Numbered from the stretch's first letter, positions 18,001 to 27,038 are shown. The stretch is DNA of 64,000 nucleotides from Enterococcus sp. ZJ1622 (GCF_011038845.1 NZ_JAAKDW010000001.1:1-64000); one strand, 5' to 3'. Notes: generated by a model not told the origin, from the letters alone. Numbers and translations: made by a program.

Positions 18001-19329
18001 ATGGCTAGCAGTTTATATAATTTGGCTTTAGATTTCAGCAAAGAATTAAACTACACCAAAGCTATTATGGCTCGTCAAGGTGATAAAGGGATTACGGTGA
18101 CGGTTAAACCATATTTAAATGGCTTGCAGATGGATACGAGTGACGGAACATTTATTTTAAAAGGAACAACACCATCTAACCGTTACGTAGATAGCGTCGC
18201 TACTAGTGTAACTAGTGAAGAAGTCACATTTTCTCTTGATGGCACATTTATGAGTGAAGCAGGGTATTATAAACGCTGCTATGTAGAATATAGAAAAGAT
18301 GATCAAATTTTAACAACGCAAGACATCATTTTTTTCTCACTAGGAGTGTCTGACATTTCGCAAGGCCAAGCCGATGAATATGTTTCCCAATTGGAGGCAC
18401 TCATAAAAAAATACAATGAAACATTTGAAGATTTTATGGTTGAGATCGTAAACCAATCGAGTCAAATCCAAAATGATTTAAATGCAATGTCTGGAAAAGC
18501 AAAAGAACTAAAAACACAGATGGACGGTCTACAAGAACAGATTGCAGCATTAGATTTAGATGCTTGGAAAGATGAAGTATTGAAGACAAGCAAAGGTTAC
18601 ACAGACTCAAAATACGAAGAAGCTAGTCAAACATTCGTAGCGCAAGAAAGTCTTGAAGCGGGTCCTTTGCTTTTCAAAAATACGCAGATAACTACTCAAG
18701 ATTGGAATGATATAACTGAAAGCGGCATTTATTATTGCGCAGCTGCATCGGGCCCAAATATGCCTTATACAGGCAACCTGTATGGAATTTTAACTGTTTA
18801 TAATGATGCTGCAGTAATTATCCAAAAATATGAATTCAATACTTCTGTTTATATGCGAACTTTTGCCGGAAATCCTCCGACATGGGGTAAATGGAAAAAA
18901 ATAGCTCTTGCGAGTGAAATAGTTAATCTTACTAGTGATCAAGATATTGGCGGGAATAAAAATTTCTCAGGTGACGTTACTGTAAAAGGTAAAAGTGTAC
19001 TAACTGTCGATGATAATAAGTATGAAATTATTAATTTGTCAGTTAGCAATGGCAATACAGGAACTGCCAGGCTCTATCGTGAAGGAAAAACCGTCACTAT
19101 TTATTTTGTTGCGTTGAATGGGAAAAGCAGTGGTGGAAATGATTCAACGATACTAACAATTCCAGAAGAATATCGGCCACCAATTAGTTTTGAACAACTG
19201 GTAGGGTCGATAGATCGTTCTACCTTGAACAGTGCTCAATTATCCATTGGTGCAGATGGAGCAATTAAATGGCGAAGAAACTCAAGTTATGCATCTGATT
19301 ATACCTTTGCAATTACTTACACGATTTAG
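18001..19329 (+). CDS. BppU-like baseplate upper or receptor-binding protein
   Basis: A 442-residue protein whose first 125 residues match the BppU N-terminal domain (DKGITVTVKPYLNGLQMDTSDGTFILKG; AGYYKRCYVEYRKDD). A coiled coil follows near 130-195. Residues 225-305 resemble a knob domain found in fibre proteins (WNDITESGIYYCAAASGPNMP; MRTFAGNPPTWGKWKKIALASE). The C-terminal domain is beta-rich and probably the host-binding head. It should determine strain specificity. The ribosome site is AAGGAGG. Confidence 0.85.
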   Translation: MASSLYNLALDFSKELNYTKAIMARQGDKGITVTVKPYLNGLQMDTSDGTFILKGTTPSNRYVDSVATSVTSEEVTFSLDGTFMSEAGYYKRCYVEYRKDDQILTTQDIIFFSLGVSDISQGQADEYVSQLEALIKKYNETFEDFMVEIVNQSSQIQNDLNAMSGKAKELKTQMDGLQEQIAALDLDAWKDEVLKTSKGYTDSKYEEASQTFVAQESLEAGPLLFKNTQITTQDWNDITESGIYYCAAASGPNMPYTGNLYGILTVYNDAAVIIQKYEFNTSVYMRTFAGNPPTWGKWKKIALASEIVNLTSDQDIGGNKNFSGDVTVKGKSVLTVDDNKYEIINLSVSNGNTGTARLYREGKTVTIYFVALNGKSSGGNDSTILTIPEEYRPPISFEQLVGSIDRSTLNSAQLSIGADGAIKWRRNSSYASDYTFAITYTI

Positions 19330-19345
19330 AAAGGCGTGAATCGAT

Positions 19346-19693
19346 ATGAAGGCAGCATATAGACCAATTGAACCTTATGGCTTTGAACAAATCATTATTG
19401 ACGATCATGAAAACATACCAGAAGGTTGCACAGAAATTGTTCCACCAGTGCCCAATTGGAAACCGAAATTTGATTTTGAGAAAAATCAATGGAGTGAGTT
19501 TGCGACTGAGGAAGAGAAGAAAGGCACAGCAGTTGATAATGTTGAAGAAGTTGATCAGTTAAAACAATTAAATGCTTTACTAACAAAACAGTTGACAGCA
19601 TCAATACAAGAACAAGAAAAAATGCAAAAAATTCTTGCTCAATTAACGATGGAAGTCGCAAATCTTAAGAATGGAGGGACAGGAAATGAATAG
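19346..19693 (+). CDS. Phage baseplate-associated small protein (XkdW-like)
   Basis: A 115-residue protein starting MKAAYRPIEPYGFEQIIIDD, with a beta-rich first half (PEGCTEIVPPVPNWKPKFDFEKNQW) and a coiled coil in the second half (LKQLNALLTKQLTASIQEQEKM). Proteins of this kind follow the receptor-binding protein and precede XkdX in many Gram-positive phages. Function unknown. Its end overlaps the XkdX start by eight bases. Confidence 0.65.
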   Translation: MKAAYRPIEPYGFEQIIIDDHENIPEGCTEIVPPVPNWKPKFDFEKNQWSEFATEEEKKGTAVDNVEEVDQLKQLNALLTKQLTASIQEQEKMQKILAQLTMEVANLKNGGTGNE

Positions 19694-19829
19694 TTTTCCA
19701 GGCTTTGAAAATATAAAGCAGTTCTATGATTGGGGATGTTATACAGAGCAAGACTTACTGGACTATGTAAACATGAATTGTTCACCCAAAGAACAATACA
19801 AGCAAATTACTGGTAAGACTATTGATTAA
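19686..19829 (+). CDS. XkdX family protein
   Basis: A 47-residue protein starting MNSFPGFENIKQFYDWGCY, with the Tyr-Asp-Trp-Gly core and a following helix (TEQDLLDYVNMNCSPKEQYKQITG) that define XkdX proteins. GGAGGGACAGGAA precedes the ATG at 19686, inside the end of the preceding gene. Such proteins regularly lie between fibre and holin genes; their role is unknown. Confidence 0.75.
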   Translation: MNSFPGFENIKQFYDWGCYTEQDLLDYVNMNCSPKEQYKQITGKTID

Positions 19830-19849
19830 GCACAAAGTTAAATAAATAT

Positions 19850-19875
19850 GGTACTCAAACGAGTGCGCTTTTTTG
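19850..19875 (+). terminator. Terminator before the lysis genes
   Basis: GGTACTC-AAAC-GAGTGC-GC followed by TTTTTT. The stem includes one G-U pair. It separates the tail genes from holin and endolysin. Confidence 0.6.
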
Positions 19876-19894
19876 CATAAAGGAGAAATAGATA

Positions 19895-20314
19895 TTGGAA
19901 AAATATTTAAATACACTCTCAGTAATGACAGGGGTGATAGGTGGGACAATTGTTGGTTTATTGGGAGGGATGGACAATATATTACATGTTTTAATTTTTC
20001 TTGTGGGTGTGGACTTCTTAACTGGACTTGCTAAGGCATGGAAATTGAAAGAAATAAGTAGTGAGATAGGTTTCGAAGGATTGTTGAAGAAAGTCTTAAT
20101 CTTCGTTGTGATTGCCGTTGCGGTTGAAGTACAGAAAATCGTTGGGAATTCTATACCTCTAAGAGAAATAGTTATTATGTTCTATGTTGCAAATGAAGGG
20201 ATTAGTTTTTTAGAAAACATTTCGGTATTCCTTCCTTTACCTGATAAGTTAAAAGAGGTATTCCAACAAATACGAAATGATACTGAAAATAAAGACCAAG
20301 GAGGAACCAAATGA
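19895..20314 (+). CDS. Phage holin (holin_4 / TcdE-like family)
   Basis: A 139-residue membrane protein with three to four hydrophobic segments, including MTGVIGGTIVGLLGGMDNILHVLIFLVGVDFLTGLAKAW and VLIFVVIAVAVEVQKIVG. The motif VGVDFLTGLAKAWKLKEISSEIGFEGLLKKVLIF is characteristic of this holin family. It starts with TTG at 19895, eight bases after AAGGAGAA. The stop overlaps the endolysin start by four bases. It permeabilises the membrane at the end of the lytic cycle. Confidence 0.9.
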   Translation: MEKYLNTLSVMTGVIGGTIVGLLGGMDNILHVLIFLVGVDFLTGLAKAWKLKEISSEIGFEGLLKKVLIFVVIAVAVEVQKIVGNSIPLREIVIMFYVANEGISFLENISVFLPLPDKLKEVFQQIRNDTENKDQGGTK

Positions 20315-21576
20315 AAAAGAAAATCTTTGTAGGAGCTCTTGTAGCTCTTTTTTTGTTGCCTGTAAATGTATTTGCTGCTAAAGGTGATCATGGAGTAGAT
20401 TGGGCAGTTTATCAAGGAGAAAATGGAAGATTTGGGTATGCCCATGATAAATTTGCAATCGCTCAGATTGGTGGTTATAACGGGGCCAGTTTATATGATC
20501 AATGGACGTACTCTACGCAAGTTGCTTCTGCGATTGCTCAAGGTAAACGAGCGCACACCTATATTTGGTGGGATGTGTGGGGGTCTCAAGCGATTGCTAA
20601 ACAAACGATGGATTATTTCTTACCAAAGATTCAAACGCCTAAAGGTTCAATTGTAGCGATTGATTTTGAGGGAGGAGCATCTTCTAATAAACAAGCAAAT
20701 ACGGACGCCATTCTTTATGGTATGCGTCGAATTAAAGCAGCGGGATATACTCCAATGCTTTATTCAGGAAAGCCGTTCTTATTGGCTAATGCTTATTATC
20801 AGCAAGTAATTAAAGAGTTTCCAGACTCTCTATGGATCTCTGCTTATCCTGATTATAATGTAACGCCAACTCCTAACTGGAATATTTTTCCATCGCTGGA
20901 CGGTATCGGCATCTATCAATTTACCTCAACTTATATTGCTGGTGGATTAGATGGTAATATCGATTTAACTGGTATTACAGACAATGGTTATACTGGTTCA
21001 GATAAACCAGCAACAGACACTCCAGCAACGGATGCAGGGGAAGAAGCTAATGATACACCAAAATCAGAAATTAAAGTGGGCGACACTGTGAAAGTGAATT
21101 TCTCAGCGAAAAACTGGGCAACTGGAGAAGCGATCCCGCAATGGGTAAAAGGAGAAAGCTACAAGGTTCAACAGGTAAATGGCAACAAAGTTTTACTTGC
21201 AAATATTTTATCTTGGATTGATAAATCAAATGTAGAAATTTTGCCGGATTCTACAACTGTTCCAGATAAACCATCAGCTGCTAGCCAAATTCATGTCGTT
21301 CAATATGGAGAAACACTAACTTCAATTGCTACAAAATATGGAACAACGTATAAAACACTTGCTTCATTAAATGGACTAAGCAATCCGAATATTATCTACG
21401 CTGGACAAGTTCTAAAAGTGAGCGGAACAGCAAGTACTACTAGAAAATACACTGTTCGATCAGGCGATAATTTATCATCAATCGCATCTAAGTTAGGCAC
21501 AACGTATCAAGCGCTGGCACAGCGCAATGGATTATCAAATCCTAATTTGATTTATCCAGGTCAAGTACTATCATAG
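20311..21576 (+). CDS. Endolysin: GH25 muramidase with SH3-like and two LysM domains
   Basis: A 421-residue lysin. It begins with a signal-peptide-like segment (KKKIFVGALVALFLLPVNVFA), so it may be exported by Sec rather than depend wholly on the holin. The GH25 domain spans about 26-225, with the first acid in GDHGVDWAVYQGE and the DFEGG acids in SIVAIDFEGGASS. An SH3_5-like domain follows near 250-310 (VGDTVKVNFSAKNWATGEAIPQWVKG). Two LysM repeats cover about 325-421; the second ends right after GQVLS, slightly shorter than the first. Confidence 0.92.
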   Translation: MKKKIFVGALVALFLLPVNVFAAKGDHGVDWAVYQGENGRFGYAHDKFAIAQIGGYNGASLYDQWTYSTQVASAIAQGKRAHTYIWWDVWGSQAIAKQTMDYFLPKIQTPKGSIVAIDFEGGASSNKQANTDAILYGMRRIKAAGYTPMLYSGKPFLLANAYYQQVIKEFPDSLWISAYPDYNVTPTPNWNIFPSLDGIGIYQFTSTYIAGGLDGNIDLTGITDNGYTGSDKPATDTPATDAGEEANDTPKSEIKVGDTVKVNFSAKNWATGEAIPQWVKGESYKVQQVNGNKVLLANILSWIDKSNVEILPDSTTVPDKPSAASQIHVVQYGETLTSIATKYGTTYKTLASLNGLSNPNIIYAGQVLKVSGTASTTRKYTVRSGDNLSSIASKLGTTYQALAQRNGLSNPNLIYPGQVLS

Positions 21577-21582
21577 TGAAAA

Positions 21583-21604
21583 AAGGTCCCTCGATGAGGG
21601 GCGG
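21583..21604 (-). terminator. Terminator-like hairpin oriented to the minus strand
   Basis: Read on the minus strand: GCCCCTC-ATC-GAGGGACC followed by TTTTTT. It lies seven bases after the endolysin stop, so on the plus strand it is a stem without a T-run. Confidence 0.45.
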
Positions 21605-21616
21605 TACATAACTGTA

Positions 21617-21646
21617 TTGACAACTATAAAAATCATTAGATAAAAT
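21617..21646 (+). promoter_or_regulatory. Sigma-A type promoter upstream of the tRNA
   Basis: TTGACA at 21617-21622 and TAAAAT at 21641-21646, spacing 18. Transcription would start near 21653 and run through two hairpins into the tRNA. Confidence 0.55.
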
Positions 21647-21652
21647 AGTGAT

Positions 21653-21768
21653 GTTATCGCATATCTTCACTATCACCCATAGATAGTCACACTCCAAGAT
21701 ATGCGGTAACAGGTTTGTTGCCACACATTCTAACTGGATGATCGTTTTATGGCTTTATGTGGCAACAA
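21653..21768 (+). promoter_or_regulatory. Two large inverted repeats in the tRNA leader
   Basis: Arms 21653-21667 and 21696-21710 match at 14 of 15 positions (the other is G-U) and enclose a smaller ACTATC/GATAGT stem. Arms 21715-21725 and 21758-21768 match over 11 bp. The second stem ends three bases before the tRNA. No reading frame lies here. Confidence 0.55.
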
Positions 21769-21771
21769 CTT

Positions 21772-21845
21772 GTACTCTTAGCTCAGTTGGTCAGAGCAGA
21801 CGGCTCATAACCGTCCGGTCGTAGGTTCGAGTCCTACAGGGTACA
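21772..21845 (+). tRNA. tRNA with CAT anticodon (Met or Ile2)
   Basis: 74 bases fold into a full cloverleaf: acceptor GTACTCT/AGGGTAC, D stem GCTC/GAGC, anticodon stem GACGG/CCGTC with loop CTCATAA, T stem GTAGG/CCTAC with TTCGAGT, discriminator A. No CCA is encoded. The anticodon arm and the T arm resemble Firmicute tRNA-Ile2, which is read as Ile after lysidine modification, but Met cannot be excluded. It lies behind the prophage lysis genes with its own promoter and terminator, so it is probably phage-borne. Its orientation does not fit a host tRNA regenerated by insertion into its 3' end. Confidence 0.9.
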
Positions 21846-21921
21846 TACTATAGTAATGTAAATATTTCTGTGATAGAATTTCTATGAAGGATATCGTACA
21901 AATCAATGCATATTTTTCATT

Positions 21922-21945
21922 GCTACTCTTTTGAGTAGCTTTTTT
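21922..21945 (+). terminator. Terminator of the tRNA unit
   Basis: GCTACTC-TTTT-GAGTAGC followed directly by TTTTTT. Confidence 0.85.
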
Positions 21946-22079
21946 ACTTGTGCCAAATTATGTGCCAAAAAAAATTTCAACACATACAAGATATATATAT
22001 AGATTTCTGAAATAACCGTATTTTTTCAAACGTATAACAACGTATTTTAAATGTATTTCCCTATAGCTGGCATCATTAG
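21946..22079. other. Right end of the prophage (attR region, core not defined)
   Basis: Contains the direct repeat GTGCCA-AATTAT-GTGCCA (21953-21970), of the kind seen as integrase arm sites, then A+T-rich DNA with repeated CGTAT. The left prophage end lies outside the window, so the att core cannot be matched. The chromosome resumes before the hairpin at 22080. Confidence 0.4.
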
Positions 22080-22130
22080 AAAAGACAGATTGGTCGTGGA
22101 TGTTCATCCGTTGATCGATCTGTCTTTTTT
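22080..22130 (+). terminator. Terminator at the prophage-chromosome border
   Basis: AAAAGACAGAT (22080-22090) pairs with ATCTGTCTTTT (22118-22128), followed by more T. It may serve a chromosomal gene cut off by the prophage and, in reverse, the converging CPBP gene. Confidence 0.7.
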
Positions 22131-22203
22131 GTTATTCGCTTTTTTTAATCGGTTTCTCCTGAAATGTGAAGCTCGTCTTTTAGAAATCAGATCCCATGAA
22201 CTT

Positions 22204-22842
22204 CTATGACAAAAAGACACTAATCAGGATAGCTGAAAAATCGAACAGAACGTGTACGCCCCAGCTTGTCAAAATAGAATTACTTTTGATGACCGCTTGA
22301 TTGAAAACCAATCTAGCCACTCCCTGGATCAAAAGGATGTGTACGAGTGTGTGAAAAATATTCCCGTTATTATACGTACTATAATGAATCAATCCAAAAA
22401 TGATAGCAGACAGGATACTAGACACCGGTAAGCTGAATTTACTAGAAAAAATAGAAAGAAAATAAATAGAGAATAATTCCTCACCTAACAGCATGACCGG
22501 CAAAATCAAAAACAATAAAGGACTGAAGGCTTCATTGACTGGATTACTAGTCAAGTCCCATTTCAAGATGTACTGCAGAATAATTGAGACTGGGAAACTG
22601 ACTACAAGGTTGATAAAAAAATATTTGAGAATATTTTTGACTGGAGCAATGGGCTTCGAAAATATATTCCGTAACTCTTTTTTTCCGTAGACAACCCCAA
22701 TACCTATGAGTCCGGTGACAGTCAAAGAAAATATACTGAGAAGAGATGGCCCATATAACAGCCCTAATAAACCTGCAGCAAGGATGATTGTGCCAAGAAC
22801 TGTCTTTGTTGGATCTATTTTTTTTGCTAAAATATGATTCAT
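22204..22842 (-). CDS. CPBP family intramembrane glutamic protease (CAAX-like)
   Basis: A 212-residue membrane protein with six or more hydrophobic segments. The family motifs are present: the two Glu in LLGEELFSIYFLSIF near residue 121, His in IIFGLIHYSTYNNGN near 152, and His in SWGVHVLFDFSA near 197. These enzymes are membrane proteases; in Gram-positive bacteria many are tied to bacteriocin self-protection or to processing of exported peptides. Substrate unknown. A bacteriocin-immunity gene lies about 1 kb away. Confidence 0.85.
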   Translation of the reverse strand: MNHILAKKIDPTKTVLGTIILAAGLLGLLYGPSLLSIFSLTVTGLIGIGVVYGKKELRNIFSKPIAPVKNILKYFFINLVVSFPVSIILQYILKWDLTSNPVNEAFSPLLFLILPVMLLGEELFSIYFLSIFSSKFSLPVSSILSAIIFGLIHYSTYNNGNIFHTLVHILLIQGVARLVFNQAVIKSNSILTSWGVHVLFDFSAILISVFLS

Positions 22843-22942
22843 GTTAGTAACCCCTAGTTATTCAATTTTTGGAAGATAGAGCTAGTATACATGAATAGTT
22901 AAAATAGGCAATGTTTTTTTATGAATATTCATTTTGGCACAG

Positions 22943-23575
22943 CTATACGATTTTTACTTGCAAAAATTTTCTGGCAAATTGAACTGCCTGTAACTGATTC
23001 AAGGTGCAGTTTTTTAGGTGTTCCATTCGTACGTCAATCGTTTCGAATGTATTGCTGCTCAAATCGATATTTTTTAAATCCGTATTGAAAAAACTAGCTT
23101 CATCAAGATCATTGCTGGAAAAAACTGTTTTTGTCAGCGAACAATCGATGAAATCCGCACTCGTTAAAATAGTACTTTCAAAAGCACTGGCTTTTATTTT
23201 AGAATCGGACAAATTAGCATAATCCATCTTGCAATTTTCAAATAGCGTATTTCCTATATAGCTTTCCGTCAGTTTCGTCCCGGTGAATTTGCAGTTGATA
23301 AACTGGACACGATGAAACATGCTTTTAGCCAATAAACAACCTGAGAAATCACAGTTTTCAAAGATACAATCTGTTGCTTCAAGCCGTTGGAAATCATTGG
23401 AATCAAAAAAATCATTTCTGAAAATACATTTATAGATCATTGGATGATCGATCGTCTGACCTTCAATCCGCTCATTTTCGGAAAGGATCTTTTCCACTTC
23501 AAAATCTTCATTCTCATAAATCTGGAAGAATGAACCTTTCATTACGCCTGTTTCGTTTACTTTAGGATCAATCAT
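22943..23575 (-). CDS. Pentapeptide-repeat protein
   Basis: A 210-residue protein with about 25 pentapeptide units of the form A(D/N)LXX, for example CIFENCDFSGCLLAKSMF, FINCKFTGTKL and LFENCKMDYANLSDSKI. This gives a right-handed quadrilateral beta-helix like the Qnr/MfpA DNA mimics, though a gyrase-binding role is not shown here. It starts at ATG 23575 with CGGAGGT upstream. It is monocistronic as far as can be seen. Confidence 0.85.
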   Translation of the reverse strand: MIDPKVNETGVMKGSFFQIYENEDFEVEKILSENERIEGQTIDHPMIYKCIFRNDFFDSNDFQRLEATDCIFENCDFSGCLLAKSMFHRVQFINCKFTGTKLTESYIGNTLFENCKMDYANLSDSKIKASAFESTILTSADFIDCSLTKTVFSSNDLDEASFFNTDLKNIDLSSNTFETIDVRMEHLKNCTLNQLQAVQFARKFLQVKIV

Positions 23576-23817
23576 GTTTATTACCTCCGTTCATAGCTTC
23601 ATAGTAGCAAAAGGACAGCCGATTTACATGAACAAAAAATGAGAGGTTTTTAGGCATATTTCGATAACAATCGCGTCGTTGTTTTTTTAAAGTGCTGAGA
23701 ATGTCCCTGAGAGACATAAAATACTGCTAATTTTAATGGAATTATTAGAATAAATAAAAGATACGCTGTTTTTCAAAGAATGCCTCTCTAAAGCTAGATG
23801 TGCAAGCACTGGACGTT

Positions 23818-23846
23818 TTGAAAAAGAATCAGAAGTGGCGTATACT
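23818..23846 (+). promoter_or_regulatory. Promoter of the immunity gene
   Basis: TTGAAA (23818-23823), 17-base spacer, TATACT (23841-23846), then GGAGGG before the ATG at 23884. The rest of 23600-23817 shows no gene. Confidence 0.7.
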
Positions 23847-23883
23847 TTCTATGAGAGCATGATGGTTGAACTAGGAGGGATCA

Positions 23884-24180
23884 ATGATGGCAAACAATAA
23901 CGATAGAGAAGACATGATACTCAAATTATATGATTTAGTATTGAATCCAAAAATCAAAGAAGTCGAGCGTTCCAGATTGATCAAAGCAAAAACAGAGTTG
24001 GAAAAGGACCATTATTTCCCTAGAGTGATGAACGATTTAGAACGCCAGCTTCGTCCGATGGCAATCAAAGGGGAGCTATCAGAACCGGTCTCACCATTCT
24101 ATCTGGAAATAGCAACGATAGGTAAATTTGAAAAAGAATTGGGAAAAGGGCTGGCTGCAACAACTATCACATTTGGATAG
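23884..24180 (+). CDS. Bacteriocin immunity protein, EntA_Immun type
   Basis: A 98-residue protein predicted to be a four-helix bundle, of the size and helical layout of pediocin-like (class IIa) immunity proteins. The segment ILKLYDLVLNPKIKEVERSRLIKAKTELEKDHYFPRVMNDLERQL resembles that family. These proteins bind the mannose PTS-bacteriocin complex on the cytosolic side. No bacteriocin structural gene is adjacent, so it is an orphan immunity gene. AGGAGGG precedes the ATG. Confidence 0.65.
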   Translation: MMANNNDREDMILKLYDLVLNPKIKEVERSRLIKAKTELEKDHYFPRVMNDLERQLRPMAIKGELSEPVSPFYLEIATIGKFEKELGKGLAATTITFG

Positions 24181-24217
24181 ACATAAATAGTATTGCTCAG
24201 CAAGTAGTAATGACCGA

Positions 24218-24262
24218 CTGTGGACAATGATCGTATAGATGATCATTATCTACAGTTTTTTT
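24218..24262 (+). terminator. Terminator of the immunity gene
   Basis: CTGTGGACAATGATC (24218-24232) pairs with GATCATTATCTACAG (24241-24255), then seven T. The following stretch to 24668 is A+T-rich and has no gene; it includes a small CTGAAAT/ATTTCAG hairpin near 24469-24487. Confidence 0.85.
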
Positions 24263-24668
24263 CTTTTAAATAAAGAAATGAGTGTTATTTTTGTAAGGTT
24301 CATTCGGTCAATGTCAAAAAGAATATAGTTTATAAAATAATAAAAGGCTGTGAATAGCTTTTTTTAAGTAACTAACGTTGTTTTTTATAGTTACATTTTT
24401 GTAAGAAAAAAATCGGAAATGTAAATTGTAAAAATGAAAACATTCGGTAAAATAAAATGAAAGTATTCTGAAATGGTGTATTTCAGAAGAAATAGATAAA
24501 GGATTTTTTAGTATGACCTATCATTGGCTAGATTACTTGGTAAAATCCATCGTTTTTGTTTGATTGTTGGGATGAATGGAGCAAACAATGTTGTTAAGGC
24601 CAGGGATAAACCGCCAATCGATAGGTTGACATTGGATGCATGTTTGAATTTATAGAAGGAGATGGAAA

Positions 24669-26924
24669 ATGGGGAAGTATAGAAACATTTGTTTAACTGT
24701 GTTATTTATTTTATCTAGTATCGTATCGTTGACGCCGAGGTCAGCTCATGCGGACGCAGGGAGAGATATTAGCAAGAACGTCACATCGTTGAGTGTAGAT
24801 CCGGCAGATGCTAGAGATGGGGAGAATGTAAAAGTAAAGTTTACCTTTGATGAAAAAGCACAGAATATCCAGCCGGGAGATTATCTCTTGATCCATTGGC
24901 CAAGTGAAGGAAGTATTCGAGGCGAAGGATTTCAGAAAGAAATTCCTTTGGTGATCGAAGGAAAAAATGTTGGAACTTTGATCGTCAAAAAAGATTCCGC
25001 ACAAGTGATATTCAATGACAATATCAAAAACCTGGATGCTGTAGAGGGCTGGGGCCAATTTGAGATCCAAGCAAGAAATATATCAGACACAGCTGAAGAA
25101 AATACTGGCGCATTAGTGATCACAAGTGGGGACCAAAGCACAACTGTCAATGTGAAAAAGCCGGCTTCAGGGGGATCTGCCAGCGTATTTTACTATAAAA
25201 CTGGCGACATGCTTCCAGAAGATACCCAGCATATCCGCTGGTTTTTGAATATCAATAATAACGCATCGTATGTAGAGCAGGAAGTTAGGATCACTGATGC
25301 GATCCAAAGCGGACAAAGGTTAGAGCCAAGCACCTTTGAAGTATCCCAAAACCATCTAGGTGTACAGAAAGTCTACCGGGGAGAAGAGGGAATCCAGCAA
25401 TTCTTACAAGATTTTCCAGGTGCTGTATTCAATTATTCAGTAGATGAGAATAATATTGAGATCACGATCCCGAAAAATCTCGTGAATCTTAGAAAAATTC
25501 TGGTCAGCTATAAGACAACGATAGAAAATCCTGGACAAGAAAATTTTGACAATCATTCGAATGCCTGGTTCAAAGAATTCAATAAACCAGCAGTCGAAGG
25601 TGAAAGTTTTGATCATACAGTCAAAAATATTTCAGCTTCTGGCGGCATCAACGGTACAGTTAGAGGCGAATTGAAAATCTCTAAATATATCGATGGAACA
25701 GAAATCGGTATTCCCGGGGTCACATTTGAATTGAGACGAGCAGATGAACGACTGATTCAAGGTCAAGCCAGTATCCTGTTAACGACAACTGAACTAGGAG
25801 AAGCAGATATCAAAGGCTTGCCAGTAGGTGATTATCTCGTAAAAGAAAAAGAAGCCCCTGATTGGATCGATTTCGATCCTCTACAAGTTTCTGAATTGAG
25901 ATTTACTATCAATGAAAATGATACTGAAGGCGTACATCTGCCGATCTATAACCAGAAAAAAGTCGCAGATATCACAGCGAATAAGAGTTGGGACGGCGGA
26001 CAATCTCCGAGACCAAGTATTTATTTCCAATTATTCAGAGAAAGCATAAATGGCTGGGAGAAAGTACCAGAAGCAGAAATGAAACGGCTAGATGACGGCG
26101 TGACTTCAGTGACTTGGCAAGATATCCAACAATACGATGATAGCGGAAATCCTTATCGCTTCAAAGTACAGGAAGTCGATCAAGCAGGAAACGATTTTGT
26201 TCCAGAAGGGTACCAAAAAACAGAAAATGGACTCGTTGTGACAAACAGAAACATAGAAACGGTTTCGATTGATGGCCAAAAAACATGGGAAGATAATGAG
26301 AATGAAGCGGGCAAGCGTCCTGCCACTATCACCGTGAATTTATGGGCAGATGGCGAACAAATCCAACGAGAAGAAGTCAGCGAAAAAGATGGATGGGCTT
26401 ATCATTTTGCGAACTTGCCAAAATATAAGGACGGCCAGGAAATCAGTTATACTGTGACAGAAGATGCCGTATCAGGATATGAAACAACGATCGAGGGCTA
26501 CAATATCAAAAATAGCTATATTCCTCCAAAAACAGAAAAAGTCAAAGAAGATGGAAAAGAGACGCCATCAACGAAAAATCCGGAACCGGAGAAAAAGGAA
26601 CCCGAAACAACCCCATCTGTCAAAGAGGAGATGAAAGAAGTATCAAAATCAGAGAATCCAGTCAATTTTGATGAGAAAAAGCTAGTGGACCATCCGGTTT
26701 TCTATACACCATTCATCCATCAAAACAAACAAGAGTTAACCAACGTCAATCATTATGATGTGTTCAATAAGGTGAATACTGCCGACAAACATGAGGAAAA
26801 GAAAAAAGAGACTTCCACCGGGAAACTTCCTAAAACAGGCAGTGAGAAATCAATGTCCATGCTTATGTCTGGTATTTTACTGGTCATGATTAGCGGTGGG
26901 CTGTGGATGAGAAAGCGATTGTGA
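24669..26924 (+). CDS. LPXTG surface adhesin, collagen-binding MSCRAMM type
   Basis: A 751-residue cell-wall protein. It has a signal peptide ending near residue 28 (SLTPRSAHADA), an A region of about 30-330 in the two-domain MSCRAMM style (TGDMLPEDTQHIRWFLNINNN is typical of collagen-binding domains), and three Cna_B-type repeats at about 335-430, 435-530 and 535-620. A charged Pro/Glu linker and the sortase signal LPKTGSEKS, a membrane helix and RKRL complete it. It should bind host matrix, perhaps collagen, as Acm-like proteins do; the ligand is inferred. GAAGGAGATGG precedes the start. Confidence 0.88.
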   Translation: MGKYRNICLTVLFILSSIVSLTPRSAHADAGRDISKNVTSLSVDPADARDGENVKVKFTFDEKAQNIQPGDYLLIHWPSEGSIRGEGFQKEIPLVIEGKNVGTLIVKKDSAQVIFNDNIKNLDAVEGWGQFEIQARNISDTAEENTGALVITSGDQSTTVNVKKPASGGSASVFYYKTGDMLPEDTQHIRWFLNINNNASYVEQEVRITDAIQSGQRLEPSTFEVSQNHLGVQKVYRGEEGIQQFLQDFPGAVFNYSVDENNIEITIPKNLVNLRKILVSYKTTIENPGQENFDNHSNAWFKEFNKPAVEGESFDHTVKNISASGGINGTVRGELKISKYIDGTEIGIPGVTFELRRADERLIQGQASILLTTTELGEADIKGLPVGDYLVKEKEAPDWIDFDPLQVSELRFTINENDTEGVHLPIYNQKKVADITANKSWDGGQSPRPSIYFQLFRESINGWEKVPEAEMKRLDDGVTSVTWQDIQQYDDSGNPYRFKVQEVDQAGNDFVPEGYQKTENGLVVTNRNIETVSIDGQKTWEDNENEAGKRPATITVNLWADGEQIQREEVSEKDGWAYHFANLPKYKDGQEISYTVTEDAVSGYETTIEGYNIKNSYIPPKTEKVKEDGKETPSTKNPEPEKKEPETTPSVKEEMKEVSKSENPVNFDEKKLVDHPVFYTPFIHQNKQELTNVNHYDVFNKVNTADKHEEKKKETSTGKLPKTGSEKSMSMLMSGILLVMISGGLWMRKRL

Positions 26925-27038
26925 AAAAGCTGTTCTGTATTTTTCTGAAGCTGATATAGAAAGTTAGTTACTCGGAAACCGTATATTAGAAAAAAGGTCC
27001 GTGATATGATTTTTGTCACAGCCGCTAAATTCTAAAAA

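Noticed and set aside
21772-21845. tRNA as the prophage attachment site
   Set aside because: The tRNA 5' side faces the prophage and the whole gene has its own promoter and terminator on the phage side; insertion into a tRNA 3' end would leave the 5' part on the chromosome side.
24623-24653. TTGACA upstream of the adhesin gene as promoter
   Set aside because: The matching -10 would place the transcript start at the ribosome site, which is not plausible.
27001-27022. Relation of TTTTTGTCACAGCC here to the metNIQ terminator as a dispersed repeat
   Set aside because: Only a short half-stem matches; too little for a repeat call.
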